Assembly: GCA_014904845.1 (NCBI GenBank)
Contig: MU119324.1
Coordinates: 1-64,000, forward strand
DNA length: 64,000 bases
Source of the DNA: Acephala macrosclerotiorum
Taxonomy: Eukaryota; Ascomycota; Leotiomycetes; Helotiales; Mollisiaceae
Direction: 5' to 3'
How positions within the stretch are numbered: position 1 is the stretch's first letter; every line of letters starts with the position of its first letter. The notes beneath the pieces were generated by a model. It had not been told where the DNA came from, made no database searches, and was given only the letters and a program-made list of their open reading frames with translations. The position numbers were made by a program, and so were the translations under genes. Shown one piece after another: positions 1 to 13,268 of the stretch.

Positions 1-2635
1 TAAAAAAAAAAAAAAAATTTTAATTTCGATACTTATAATTTTCAACGAACTTCGAAAATAATATTAATTTATTAGCGTTATTTTTAAAGTTTAATCATAT
101 GATTTTTATATTAAAATATTAACGAGTTTTACGTATTAACGAATTACAATAAAAAATAAAAATAAAAACGCTTTTTTAAATAATTAAATTAAATTAATTT
201 TTATTACAAAAAAAAATTACCAATATAAATACAATGTTAGTTTAGTAGTCACGTGCGGCACTAGGCCAGATCGGGACTAGCGCCGTTTGCGCTAGAATTA
301 AAATTATATTTTTCAATTTTTACGCGTTTATTAAATTTATAATTTACAATTAATTAACGAATTATTTAATTTATTTATTTATTTTATTTTTAATTTATTA
401 TTAATAATAAATATTTTTAGTAATATTAATAAAATTAAAATTAAAAAAAATATATTTTAATAATAAAAAACGTTTAAAATAAAATATTTATTTTAATTTC
501 GATTTTAATATTTATTTTCATATAAATCGATTATTTTTAAATAAAAAAAATTAAATATTATTTTTCGTAATATAAATTTAATTGTAATAAATATAATTTT
601 TAATAAATTTTAATTACGAAAATATAATTTTAAAATTAATTAATTAATCGAACGTTTAATTCGAAATAATAATAATAATAATATAAATACTTTTTACGAT
701 ATTTTAATAATATTTTATTTATTTGAATCGAATAAAAAATAATTCGAAAAAATAATAAATAATAATATTAAAAACGTAATTTATTTCGATTTATTTAATA
801 TTTTAAAATTAATTTTAAAAAATATTAAAAAACGATTTTATTGAAAAAATATATAAAATATATAAAATTTTTTAATAAAAAATAAAAATAAAAAAAATTA
901 TTATATCGTTTTAAATTCGATTATAAAATTTTATTAAAATTAAATAATAAATTATCGTTTAAATTAATTTATAATTTATTAAAAAAAAAATATAAATATT
1001 TTAAAAATATATTAATAAAATATTAAAATTGAAATTTATTAAACGATTGAAATTACTCGTAATAATATTAATATTTTTCGTTTTAAAAAAAATTAATTAT
1101 TATATTTTTATATTGATTATTATAAAATTAATAATATAATTATTTCGAATCGTTATTTTATTTTATTAATTTTTAAAATTTTAAATCGTTTAAAAAAAAT
1201 TAAAATATTTACGAAATTAAATTTATATAATATATATTATTTTATTTGAATTAAAAAAATATATAAATAAATAATAATATTTAAAACGCGTTTCGATTTA
1301 TTCGAATATTTAATAATTTTTTTTAATTTATATAATATATACGTTAATAAAATATTAAAATAATTCGAAAAATAAAAATTATACGTTAAATTAAAAAAAT
1401 GTAAATTCGATATTAATAAAATAAATTTTTTAAAATTTATTGTTTTATTTATAAATATTAAAATAAATTAATATTATATAATTACGATTACGTTTATTTT
1501 AATTAATATTTAATAAAATTTAAAAAAATTTTCGATTTTTAAAATTTTATAATTTCTATTGAAAATTTATTTATAATATTATTTTTAAAAAAAAAAAAAA
1601 ATTTAAATAAACGAATAACGTTATAAAATCATTTAAAAAATTTAAAAATTATAATTAAAATACGATATATTGATTAAAATTTTTACGAGTATTATTTTTT
1701 AAAAATAATAAAATACGTATTTTTATTTTATATTTTATTTTTAAAATTTTATATTTATAAAAATTAATTATTTTACGTTCGATTAAAAATTATTAATTAT
1801 TATAAAATTAATAAAATATTAAAAATATTATTTTAAAAAAAATTAAATATACAATTATTATTATTTTCAATTATAATAATTTTAAATATTTTATAATAAT
1901 AAAAATATTAATTCGATAATAAATTTAATAAATAATTATATTTTTAATTATTTATTTCGAGATTATTTATCAAATAAAAAATAAAAATTTAATTAACGAT
2001 TTTTTTAAACAATTAAATTACGTTTAAAAATCGATCGAAATATAATAATTATTATTTAAATTGAATAAAAATAATAATAATATTTTAATAATATTTAAAA
2101 ATAAAAAAAAGTTTTTATATTTAATTATTATAATCGTTCGAAAAAAAATAATATTAAATTTAAATTATATATTAATAAATATAAATTAAATCAAATTAAA
2201 TATTTTTATATAATTTGAAATAATAATAATAAAATACAATTTAATTAAAAAAATTCGTATTATTTAAATAATATATAATAATTTAAACGAAAAAAATTAT
2301 TTATTTTAAAATAAAATTTAAATATTTAATAATATATAATTTTAAAAAAATTTTATAATAATTTTATTATTAATTATTTTAATAAAAATAAAAAGAATTT
2401 AATAATAAAAAAATTATTTTATTAAAAAAATATAAATACGAATATTGAAAATTATATTAAATCGTATATTATTTATTAAAAAAATAAATCGAAACGAAAT
2501 ATAATTTTAAAAAAATTAATATTTATTTTTATTTTAAAACGTTTTTAAAGTTTTATTATATTTTTAAAAATTAATAAATTTTATAAATGAAAAAAACGAA
2601 ATAATATCAATATATAATACGAAATTTATTATTAA
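1..2635. other. AT-rich, RIP-decayed gene-free DNA
   Basis: No open reading frame of useful length survives on either strand. The bases are almost only A and T, and most remaining C and G lie in CpG steps (acg, cga, tcg). This is the pattern expected when repeats have been mutated by RIP to near exhaustion at CpA, CpT and CpC. The sequence probably descends from transposons, but I could not name one here. The only exception is a short GC-bearing patch at 231-297. Confidence 0.8.
231..297. repeat. Short GC-rich remnant related to the 24-kb island
   Basis: A 67-bp stretch with normal base composition interrupts the AT-rich DNA. It shares the 11-mer ggcactaggcc and the motif actagcgc with the GC-balanced island at about 24.05-24.13 kb, so it is probably a fragment of the same repeat that escaped mutation. 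It holds CACGTG and two copies of a gcgc-core motif. No gene is visible. Confidence 0.5.
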
Positions 2636-2821
2636 TATTAAAATATTCGAATATATTAATATATTACGTTTAATTAATATAATTTTTATATATTAAATAT
2701 AAAAATTATTAATTGTTTAAAAAATTAAATTTAAAATTAAAAATATTAATATATTTTTAATTTTTATATTAGTTTTTTTTTTAATTAAAATATGTAATAA
2801 ATACGTATATATATTTCAATA
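2636..2821 (+). repeat. LTR-like repeat, copy 1
   Basis: A 186-bp block matches 14160-14343 in the same orientation with mostly C/T and G/A differences. Both copies start tattaaaatattcg and end ttc(a/g)ata, which fits TG...CA ends after RIP. The two copies lie 11.7 kb apart. Subtracting the 6.3-kb copia copy A between them leaves about 5.4 kb, the size of a typical copia element. The flanking 5-mers are attaa and attat, so a target duplication is suggestive but not exact. Confidence 0.5.
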
Positions 2822-4043
2822 TTAATAATTTTTTATTTAATTATAAATTTAATATTTATAAAACGATTATAAAAAATTATTTATTTAAAAAAAATAAAAT
2901 AAAATAATTTTATAATTATATTAATTATATTATAAATTTTTCGTAAAATTATAATAATTTCATATAATATTAATTAAACAATTTTTAAAAAAAGAAAATA
3001 ATCGTTTTAAAATAAAAAATATTTCTCGATTTTAATATTTTGTATTAAATTTTTTTTTTTATATATATATATTTTAATTTTTATTTTAATTAATTTTTTT
3101 TTTCGTAAAATTAATATAAAATTTAATTTAATAATATTTTAATTATCGTAAAAAAAATATTATAAATTATATCGTTTTAATTTTTAATTATTCGTATATT
3201 TATAAAAAAAATTAAAAAAATATTAATTAATACGTAAATCGATAATTAAAATTAAAAAAATAATTAAATTAATAATTTAATTATTTCAAATACGAATTAT
3301 AAAATTTTTTTTTATTTATATTATATTTTAAAAAATCGTATTTTATATAATTAATAAATTTTTATTCGTAGTATTAATCGCGTTATATAATTATTAAAAA
3401 TATTAATAATTCAATACGTTTTAAACGTAATCGAGTTTTTATAATACGATATTTTAATCGATTTAAAAATTAATTAATAAAATCGAAATTTATTAAAACG
3501 TAAATTTTTTTTAAAATTAATTTATTATAATAAAAAAATTATATTCGATATTATTATTAATAAAATTGAAAATTTAATAATAAAATAAATAAATTAAATA
3601 ATAAAATTATTAAATTAATAATCGAATATTTTAATTTGCGATTTATATAATTAATCGATAATAATTAATTATATTTTTATATTTTTAAAATTTTATTTTA
3701 AATTTTTTTTTTTTATTTATTTTTTTATTTTAATCGTAAAATTTTATTTAAATTAAATTTTATTATAATATTTATTAAATTAATATTTTTATATATTTAT
3801 TATATTTTTTATAATTTTTTATATTTATACGATTATTTTAAAATTAAAATATCAATTAAATCAAACTTTTTAAAAGTGGGTTTTTTTCTGTTTTAAACTA
3901 TCTCGTTTAATACATTGCTATTATTTTACTATTTATTTTAATCTCGAATATTTTTATTATTTCTTAATAAAATTCTTTCAAATTTTGCAAATTATTAAAA
4001 CCGATTATAAAACTTTTATACACTGAAATTGACATTCAATATA
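2822..4043. other. AT-rich DNA; last 180 bp less decayed
   Basis: No gene is visible. The stretch from about 3865 to copia copy A keeps more C and G than the DNA before it. It may be interior sequence of the element bounded by the LTR-like repeats at 2636 and 14160, but no protein domain could be recognised. Confidence 0.5.
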
Positions 4044-4271
4044 TATTGAAACGTTTGAAAACAAATCACGAAATACTAAGATCTTAGTTTGATATCAATA
4101 ATTCAATTCTATTTACTTTTTCTCGAAAAAAGTATTTCTCTACTTATATAATTAAACAAAGTAAACGTAAGATTAAAAAGTAGACACTAGAGCAATTATT
4201 GCCAAGAGCAATAAAAATTATAATTAGATCATTTAATCGATCGTTTAAGCGATCACATAATTAAATCAATA
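4044..4271 (-). repeat. Copia copy A, 3' LTR
   Basis: 228 bp, starting tattgaaacg and ending caata on the plus strand. It matches 10120-10347 and, inverted, both LTRs of copy B. The least mutated copy (35650-35877) begins tgtcg, so the ancestral ends were TG...CA. Confidence 0.9.
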
Positions 4272-4756
4272 CTAATAATTCTTTTTTTGAAAAAAGACGC
4301 TTTTTTCAATTCGTAAATCAAATATAAAAAAGAATACTACTGCGATTATCAATGCGCTATTTCGCTATTAAATACTAAAAAAAATTCTGATTATAAATCA
4401 ATCGCCGTTACGTATTGTAATACTTGATTAATCAAATCAAACTTAAAGAAATTCTTTCAAACTCAGTATTTATAATCTTTGAGCTAATCGAAAACTTTAC
4501 TCTCGAAAATACCGAAAATATCGAAAAACACTAAAAACACTAAAACAACAATTACACGTTTTTCTTTCTAGTATTATTTTTTTCAACGATCGCTCTTTTT
4601 ACTATTCTCGCTTTCGTCGATTGATTCTTGGACTTCGAGACGTTGTACTCATTTTTGTACTTTGACATTAAAACGATTAGTACTAACGAGCGACTCAAGT
4701 ACTTTATTAGCGTTAAACTTAGTTATAGTATTAATTGGATTACTATTTCCAACAAT

Positions 4757-5059
4757 TTATCGAATTTTCGAGAGTTTTTTACGTTTATACGATTGTTTAA
4801 TAATTATAATATCGATCATAAAACGCTTTTTCTTAATAATATCGAACTTGATTATATACTCGTAAAAAGAGAAAAAATCGATGCAAATAATTACGAGAAT
4901 TGAATTCAACTCGAGTCGCTTTATAATGAGATTAAAAGTAATAGAAATCGAGATTTCTATATCGATTTCTATTGTTATTGCATATAGTTCAAAAATTAAA
5001 ACAATACAAATAACTTTTTTGCATTTCGTTGAATTCCAATAGAGTAAATTGCTTCGCAA
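4757..5059 (-). pseudogene. Copia copy A RNase H fragment
   Basis: This open stretch translates to a copia RNase H segment. The block YWNSTKCKKV...ELYA matches the canonical 'hWSSxKckrvtrSvlasELyA' region. It is followed by CIDFFSFYEYI and KRFMIDIIIIKQSY, which correspond to the 'ctDSksLydclvkl' and 'KRlmIDimclRqsY' region of fungal copia elements. The methionine that opens it is not a real start, because the domain is internal to a polyprotein. Several replacements fit RIP. Confidence 0.8.
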
Positions 5060-7339
5060 ATCGAATTATTTATCGCTATAAGTCTTATTGCCAAAAACGA
5101 CGATATACTCGATCTACGAATTGAAATTTTCATTTATAGTAAAAGAATCGTCTACAAAAACGAAGAATTTCATTGAATGTAAATTCAAACAAAAAAATCG
5201 AAATTTACAATCGAGATTATTCATTTGCTATTGTAATCACTTATTCAGTACTACAATTTGCTTTTTTTCGAGATATTAGTATTAAATTGTCGTCGATATA
5301 TCGTACGCAGTTTTCGATTGACAAATAGAATTAATATATATTTCTCGAGCACATTATTCGAAGTATATTTACTTGTAAAAGTCTGATTTCGAATCAATTA
5401 AATTTAAGCGCTTATTTTATTCTTTTTACGAAAGTACAATTCTATTTTCGATCTTATTTACTACTAATTTGCATTCGTTAAACAATAGAGAAATATTCGA
5501 TGTAAGAAACTTTATAGACTTAATTAACAGTTTAGTCTTTTGCAATTCAAAGTTTTCTAATTCTACAAAAGTCTAATTTTCTAAAATAAACGTATCGTCG
5601 ATTTATATATCGATTATCTCGAATAAAATATAATTACTTTTCGTAATAAGTAAACAAAAATCGAAAATTGAGAATTTTATTAAGAGTTTGTTTTTGTAGT
5701 AAATACTATACGTTCTATATTAATGCATTCTCGCTTTCGAAACTTTATAGAGAAATTTAATTACTTTGAAAACGACGTTCAATAAAAGCTTATTCGTTAT
5801 TTCTTTCGAAAGTCTAATAAAAATAATACGTATTAATAGAATTATTGATTGTACGTATATTTAAATAATATCTTTCAAATAAAAATTAATTTCTTTAGAT
5901 TTGAAAAATAGAATTAAAGCGACAATAATTCGTTGATTAACGCGCTAAATAATCGAGAATTGAATTAGTATTATTTTCTTGCTTTTATCGTTAAATGTTT
6001 GAATTACAAAACGAGATTTCTCGTATAAAATTATCGTTTTTATACTTTTGATTTCGTTTACTAGTTTTAAATCAAAGATTTATTGATTATCAATTTTTTT
6101 CGAGTTATTAGAAATCAATTTAAAGACTTTTTTCGCGATTAGTCTATCAATTTCCTTTTTACGAGAAACTGTAAACGAATCGCTTAAAGTAATAATAATT
6201 CTTTTTACGCGAAAGTCTATAAACAATTGTTTATTTCTAATCTTTTTTTCGATCAAATAAACTTCGAAAGTTTTTACATTTATATAAATTGTTATATAAA
6301 TGTATTCGTCGAGACTAAAAACGTAGAAAAAGATTTCTATTGCAATTCGAAATAAACGTGAATTTTTTTGATCGAACGAAATAAATCAAATATATTTTTT
6401 TCTATTTTCGAATTCTTTTTAAAAAAATTTAATTCTAAGTTTAAATTTTTTAGTAAATTTTTTTTTAATAAATGATTTTTTGATTATTTTTCGAATTGCT
6501 CGAAGTTTTAATAAAATAATTTTATTGTAATACTATAAAAATTTTTTGATTTATTTAGTAATTGTAATTGATATATCTCTTTATTTACTACTAAAAGCGT
6601 ATATAGTTCTTTTTATTCTTTGCTTTTTCTTCAAATAAACACGTTTGAATTTAGAAATAAATCGATCAAATAATAATTTTATAGATTATTTTTTATTCGT
6701 AAAACGTTATTAATTTGACGAATAGTATAATATTCTCGAATTGCGATTATTGCATTTTTTATTGCTTTAATTCTAGTGGCAATTAATACTACAAGCGCGT
6801 TTTATTGTGATATTCGAAAATAAATATCGAAAACAAAAAATATAGAAATAATATCGTTCGATTTCGTCGTATTATTGATTGTTTTGATCGTCATTTGAAA
6901 TCGCTCTTTTTTCCGCAAATCGAAAAGTTCTCAAAGTAATATATTATACGCATGTTTCAATAGAGCGTAGTATTTCTCTATTAAATCAATCGAATTGTAA
7001 ACTTCTATCGATATAATCTTCGAGTTAATATTTATACTTTTAGCGTTATCGCGAAATTCTTTAGAATTGAAATTCGTTTCGAAGTTATAAATAGCAAATA
7101 CTAATAATTTAAAGTAAACGTCGATTTAATACGCTCGAAAAGCGTTTTATGTTTTTTTCGTCGATATATTTACAAAGAATTTCGCGATTTGAAATACTAT
7201 AATCTTATTTACGATTTGAAGTATTGATTTTTCGTCGATCTACAATACGTTTAAATAAACGAAGTAATTGAAATTATAATCGTCGCGTAATATAAACTTA
7301 AAACGATCGAGAAATTTATTATTCATTTGATATTATTAA

Positions 7340-7860
7340 TAGAATTTTGTTATTTTTTTAATTTTTTCGAAGTTCGTAAAATGTTTTTTACGTTTTAATA
7401 CTCGCGCGAATTTAGCGATCGATAAATGTTTAAAGCGTTTATATAATCATTTGAATTTTGTTTCAATCAAATAGCAAATAATGAAATCGATTTTTGCCGT
7501 AGAAATTTTACAATTACTATAAATCAAGTTTTCAAATAAATCAAATAATATTTAAAAATATTTAAACGCTTTAATAATAAGTGTATATCGTTTATTTCGA
7601 ATAAATACGTTATTAAAATTATCGAATTTAATTCGTAATTTGTTTATATTTTGAAAATACAATAAAAAAAGTACGTTTATTAGAACTACGTAAAATATAA
7701 TACGTTTAATTAGTGTATTGATATCGATAATTCCAAGAAATAAAATTTCGTCGATTTTAAATTTGATTACTATTTTTTCAATTCTAAATTCGTTTAATTT
7801 GACGTTTCGAATCCATTGAAAAATCAAGTACTGGTTTTCGTCGATAATCGATCATTGGAC
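7340..7860 (-). pseudogene. Copia copy A protease / GAG-pre-integrase fragment
   Basis: The 7552-7827 part reads VKLNEFRIEKIVIKF, then FYVVLINVLFLLYFQN and IKFDNFNNVFI, the region between the retropepsin and the GAG-pre-integrase domain. The same block is better preserved in copy B (32072-32563), where the pre-integrase motif LYKRFEHLSVTRFARVLK follows. Nonsense changes interrupt the frame on both sides, for example TGA where the family has an arginine codon before the protease-proximal segment. Confidence 0.75.
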
Positions 7861-8805
7861 GACGCTAATATCGATTATAATGCCTATGAAAACGTTTAAT
7901 GTGTAACGATTCGTCAAATACGCCTTTGTATTAATAGACATTGAAAGCGGTCTCGATTGTATTGCAATACTCGATATCGTATAATAAATTGATTAGCGAT
8001 CGAGTAATTCGATGATTCTAAATCTATTAATCGTACTATGAAATATTATAAAATAATTAGTCGATCGCGTAATATCGTTTTTATGTAAATCTTTTTTTCT
8101 AGTAAATTTAATAACGAATTATTCGTATTTTTCAACGATATCGAAATTTAATTTTTCGAATTTAATCACGAATTGAATTATTTTGTTTTTATTGAACGAT
8201 CTCGATTTCTTAAAGTCGTCGTATGCTTTTTTTCTTTTTTTTAGCGTATAGTAAATATTTCAACAATTCGAATTTTCATAGACGAAATATTTCTTTTCGT
8301 TTTAATATATTATTGATTTTTTGTGATTAATTCAATCGTTATATCGAGTATTTTTACTGTGATATTTGCAGTTTGCGAAATATAATCTAATTATATCTCG
8401 ATAAATTTCTTTTTTTTCGATTATAAAAATTCTAAAAACTGTTTCTATTTCTATTTAAAGTGAAATCGCGTTGTAAACGTTTTCATATATCGCTTGAAAA
8501 TTCGATGAAAATCGAAAAAGCGTTTAATAATACTTTAATACATTTCGATAAGCGTAGTAAAGTTTGTTTCATATAATAGTTTTTATTCGTATGTTCGAGC
8601 GTAAATCAAACTGTTTCTAGATTAATTCTTAGTACAATATTTCAAAGTATTCGAGAATCGTTTTATTTGAGTTTTACGCTCGAATTAACGCGAATATAAT
8701 CGTATTCTATTAATTGAGTATTTTGTTTCGACGTTTTTCGATCTCGAAATTCGATTTTACAATTTCAATCATTCTATCGAAAAACAGACTTTTTTTAGTG
8801 AATTT

Positions 8806-9126
8806 CTAGTAATAGAATTCGCTAATTTCGTCGGCAAATATAATCGAAAACGCGTTATAATAATTCTTAGATTTAATATTTACTTTCGAATATAAGTCTT
8901 CGAATACTCGTATAAATATATTCAATGAATTTTCTTTTTCGTAGTATTTGAATTTATCGTCGTAAATTTTTATAAAAGTAATTAATTCTTTATCGAGACT
9001 AAGTATTATTTGATTCTCGCGATCGAAATTGTATATTGATCGATTAAAATCCTTTGGTAGTTTTTCAGTTTCTAGTAATAATAAAAACGATGAATTTCGT
9101 TTCGAGTTTTCGTTTTTTGACGACAA
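8806..9126 (-). pseudogene. Copia copy A gag N-terminal fragment
   Basis: A 106-codon open stretch begins MSSKNENSKRNSSFLLLLE and is nearly the same as the 106-codon stretch of copy B at 30773-31093. Conservation of length and sequence between the two copies shows that it is element coding sequence, the start of the gag part. It contains mostly charged helical sequence. The stop after DEISEFYY is shared by both copies. Confidence 0.75.
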
Positions 9127-10119
9127 ATCTAATAATAATATTTTATTGCACTCTTAGAATTGTTTTTAAAGTATCGTACGTTCGAGTAATGTCGTTTGTT
9201 CTATAGAAAGTCTTGTAATAAGTTTTAGTAATTGAGAAAAAGAGTTCGAAAGTACTAATATTATCTCTTTAATTTTCTCGATAAAAATAATAGAAAACAC
9301 TAATTTTCGAGTTTATTTTATTTTTAAATCGATTGTATTTTTCTATGAATTAAAATTTTTTATTAAATTCATTTCTATAATTTCTTTATGCGATTACTTT
9401 AATTGTTTCTTTTTATTTGCAATATTTATTAATACTTTTAAGATTTTAATAAATCGTTTTTTCAATATTTATACTTCGTTTATTTACAATATTTTACGTA
9501 GTTTTTTTTTCGTGTTTTCGTTTATTTTTTTTTCAAATATTTTTTTTGTTTATTTTAAAAATGCTTTTTTATATTCTATTTATAATTCATAGTTTTAATC
9601 ATTTTTTACTTTGAAACTTTGTATTCATTTCAATGTGTATTGTATCGAATCGAAAAATAGAAAAAGTAATAAAAGAATCTTTTTTTGATTAAAGTCGTAC
9701 TTTAAAAGAATATAATCGTATTTTCGAAAAGTATTTTGTCGAGTCGTATCGTGTTTAATAAATATATTGATTCGACGAGTTTTCGTATTAAATTCGTAAG
9801 AATTGTTTTTTTTTTTTTTTTTTTTAATATTATTTAATAAATTACAATAAAGTACTCATTATTAATACGCAATAAAACGTAGAATAGAAAATCAATCAAT
9901 TTCAAGTCGAGAAAAACAAAGTAAGCGTAAAATCGCAATATTCTTTGAAGATTTAATAGTTTTTTTTAGTATAAGCAAAAATTATTTTTTTTTACGTTCA
10001 ATTGAATCAATAGATTGCGTACAATTTAAGTTTTTTTGTTCGATCGATTTTATTCAATTGCTGCCTTTTTATAAGTAATTTTATTGTTTTGTAATTAAAC
10101 GAGTTCAATTATTAATTAG

Positions 10120-10347
10120 TATTGAAACGTTCGAAAACAAATCACGAAACACTAAAATCTTAATCTAATATCAATAATTCAATTTTGTTTATTTTTTCTC
10201 GGAAAAAACATTTTTCTATTTATATAATTAAATAGAGTAAACGTAAGATTAAAAAATAAACATTAAAGCAATTATTGCCAAAAGCAATAAAAATTATAAT
10301 TAGATTATTTAGTCGATCGCTTAAGCGATCACATGATTGAACCGATA
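10120..10347 (-). repeat. Copia copy A, 5' LTR
   Basis: 228 bp, the same length as the partner LTR. It contains the perfect 16-bp palindrome GATCGCTTAAGCGATC at 10315-10330 and a small hairpin built on attgc...gcaat upstream of it. Because the element codes on the minus strand, this right-hand LTR is the promoter LTR. Confidence 0.9.
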
Positions 10348-13268
10348 ATAAGATCCAAGTATTGAAAACTAGAGTAGTTCAACTTGAGTCTAGAAAACGG
10401 CGAAAAGTAAAAACTAATTCAAATTTCAAGTTCATTGATATTGAAAAGATTTATAAAGTACAAATAGAAACTAGAGACCGCTAAAATGTATTATTAGATT
10501 TCGATGATTTTTCTAGTATAGTTTTTATTTTATTTCATATATTTATTAATTGATTAAAAAGTTATTCGCGATCGAATTAAATAAATAAAAATTAAACGAA
10601 ATAGTTCAAAATAAAAAAGAATCCATTTCTAAGAGATTTGATTTATAAAACGTTTTTCGTTTATTATTTTTAATTTTATTAAATAATCGTATAAAAAATA
10701 CAAATTCGTATAAATAATAATAAAAATATTAAATAAATCGAATTATTTTACGATTATATTAATAATAAAAACTATTATAATTATTATATTTATTTCGTTA
10801 ATTATTTCATAAATTTTTAATATTAAAACATTTTTAACAATTTTTTTATATTTTATAAAATTTTAATATATTAAATTATTTTTTATTTTAAAATTATTTT
10901 TCGTTTAAATTTTATTAATAATTATAATTACGTATTTAATTTACGAATTTAAATCGATATTATTAACGTATAAATCGTTTATAAATACGAATATTTTAAT
11001 TATTTTTAAATCGATTAAAATATAATAAATATCGTATATTAAATTATTTTATTATTATTTTAATTTTTTATTTAAAATTATTATATTTCTTTTGTTAAAA
11101 TTTAATATTACGTAATAATTAATAAATTAAAAATAGTTTTTAATTAATAAATATAATATATATTTTTACGAATTTATTATTTTCGATATTAATTAAAATA
11201 ATTTATAATTTTTTTTAATTTTATTAATAAAATTTATAAATATTTTTATTTATATATAATTAATATAATTATATTATTATTACTTTTTTTTATTCGATTT
11301 TTTACGTTATTAAATTAAATTTTAAATTTATTTATATTTTTTAAAAATAATAAAAATAATATATTATAAAATACAACGTAAAAAATAATATTTTTAATAA
11401 AAATATAAATTTTAATTATATTTTCAATTTTTATATTATTTATTTTAAATTGAATTTTTTTTTTGCGATTTGAAATATTAAATTTAATTCGTAAATTAAT
11501 TATATTTTATAATTAATATAATAATTACGTTTATATTTAATAATATATTTTTAAAAAATTTTATAATATATTTATTTATAAATTAAAAAAAAAATTTAAT
11601 TTAAATTTTTTTTAATTAAATGAAATACGTTATTTTTAATTAATAAATATTATATTTTTTAATTATTTAATTTCGCGATTAATTTTTCGATATTAATATA
11701 TTTTATTATAAAAAAATTAATTTTCACGAGTTTTTTATTTTTTTTTTTTTTTATTTCTCGAAATTAAATTTTTTTATATTTAAAATAAAAATATTAAAAA
11801 TATTTATTTTATTTTTAAATTTTTTATATATTTATCGTTTTTTTTAAAAAAAAATTTCATAAATTAATAAATTTTTTTTTTTTTCGAATAATTATTTCAA
11901 TTATATTTATTATATTTTTAATTTTTATAATCGTAATTATATTTGTTTTAATTACGTTTATTATTATAATTTTTATTTATTTCGTATTTATTATATTTAT
12001 AATCGATAAAATAAATATTAAAATTTAATTATTTTATATTTTGTTTTTTTACAATTAAATAAATAATATAATACAATTAATATTAAAAATTTTTTAACGT
12101 ATTTTAAAAATTTATAAAATATATATAATATTTTTTAATATTGTTATAAATTCGTAAAATATAATTTTTTATATTATTATTTTTACGATTTTTTTTTAAT
12201 TATTTTTCGAATTTATTATAATTTATTAAATAATATTTCGAGATTTTTAATTAATTTTTTTATAAAATTCTTTTTAATAATATTTTTTTTATTTTTTTTT
12301 AATATATTATTAAAATATATAAAATTTCGAATTTAATTTTTATATATTTAATAATTTTTTTAATCGAATAATAAAAATTAAAAATATTATTTAAATAAAA
12401 ATTTTGTATTTATTTTTTTATATATATTCGACGTAATATTTATATTATTATAATAAGTTTAAAAAAATTTTAATTTTTTATTAAAAAAATTATAAATTAT
12501 TTTTTTATATTTATTATTATTATTAAAATAAATTTTTTTTAAATTATTAAACTTTTTAATTATTTGGTTTTTTAATATTCGTTTTTTTATTTTTATTTGA
12601 AATTTTAAATTTTTTTTTTTATATTGTACGATTAATATTCGTTATAAATTTTTTATTACAAATAATTAATTTTTCGAAATTTATAATCGTTTTATAATAT
12701 ATTAAAAAATTAAAAAATTTATTATTATAATAAATTTAATTTTAATAGATTTTTTTATTTTTATTATAAATAATATTTTATTTATTCGAGAATTTATTCG
12801 TAATATTATTTTTTTATTATTTTTTTTCGAATAAATAATTTTATTTTAAATATTATTATTTTAAATTAATTTATTTTATAATAAATCGTAATATTTTATT
12901 TATTGAAATTTTTGATAATATTTTCGAGTTTTTAAAATAACGATTTCGAATATATATATATTTTATTTTTATTTTAAAAAATTTTTTATTATAATTTTTA
13001 ATTTATATTTAAAATTTTAAAAATTATTTTTTTATTTTTTTAAATTAATATTTATTAAATTTTTTACAAATTTAATTATTAAATAATAAATATTTTTTAT
13101 TTGAATTTTTATTACGAATTTATTTTAAATTTTAATTTATAAAATTTATTTAAAATAATTAAATTTAATTATAATTAATTTCTTTTTTATTTATTATTAT
13201 ATTTTTATATTTAATTAAATTATATATTTTTATTATTTTTAAATAAAAATTTCAATTTATTCATTTAA
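10348..13268. other. AT-rich RIP-decayed DNA
   Basis: The first 290 bp after copy A retain moderate GC; beyond about 10,640 the sequence is almost pure A/T with C and G left mainly in CpG. No reading frame or RNA gene could be recognised. It probably forms the interior of the older element bounded by the LTR-like repeats at 2636 and 14160. Confidence 0.6.

Larger units (their letters stand above)
4044..10347 (-). mobile_element. Ty1/copia LTR retrotransposon, copy A (degenerate)
   Basis: The element is 6304 bp with 228-bp LTRs at both ends and codes on the minus strand. The gene order read from right to left is gag, protease/GAG-pre-integrase, integrase, reverse transcriptase, RNase H, which is the Ty1/copia order. 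Peptide fragments align by eye with copy B on the opposite strand. All reading frames are broken by stops that fit C-to-T and G-to-A changes, so it is not autonomous. The flanking 5-mers (atata on the left, ataag on the right) do not form a clean target duplication. Confidence 0.9.

Noticed and set aside
4039..10352. Target duplication for copia copy A
   Set aside because: The flanking 5-mers atata and ataag match at only three positions and RIP cannot explain the difference, so none is claimed.
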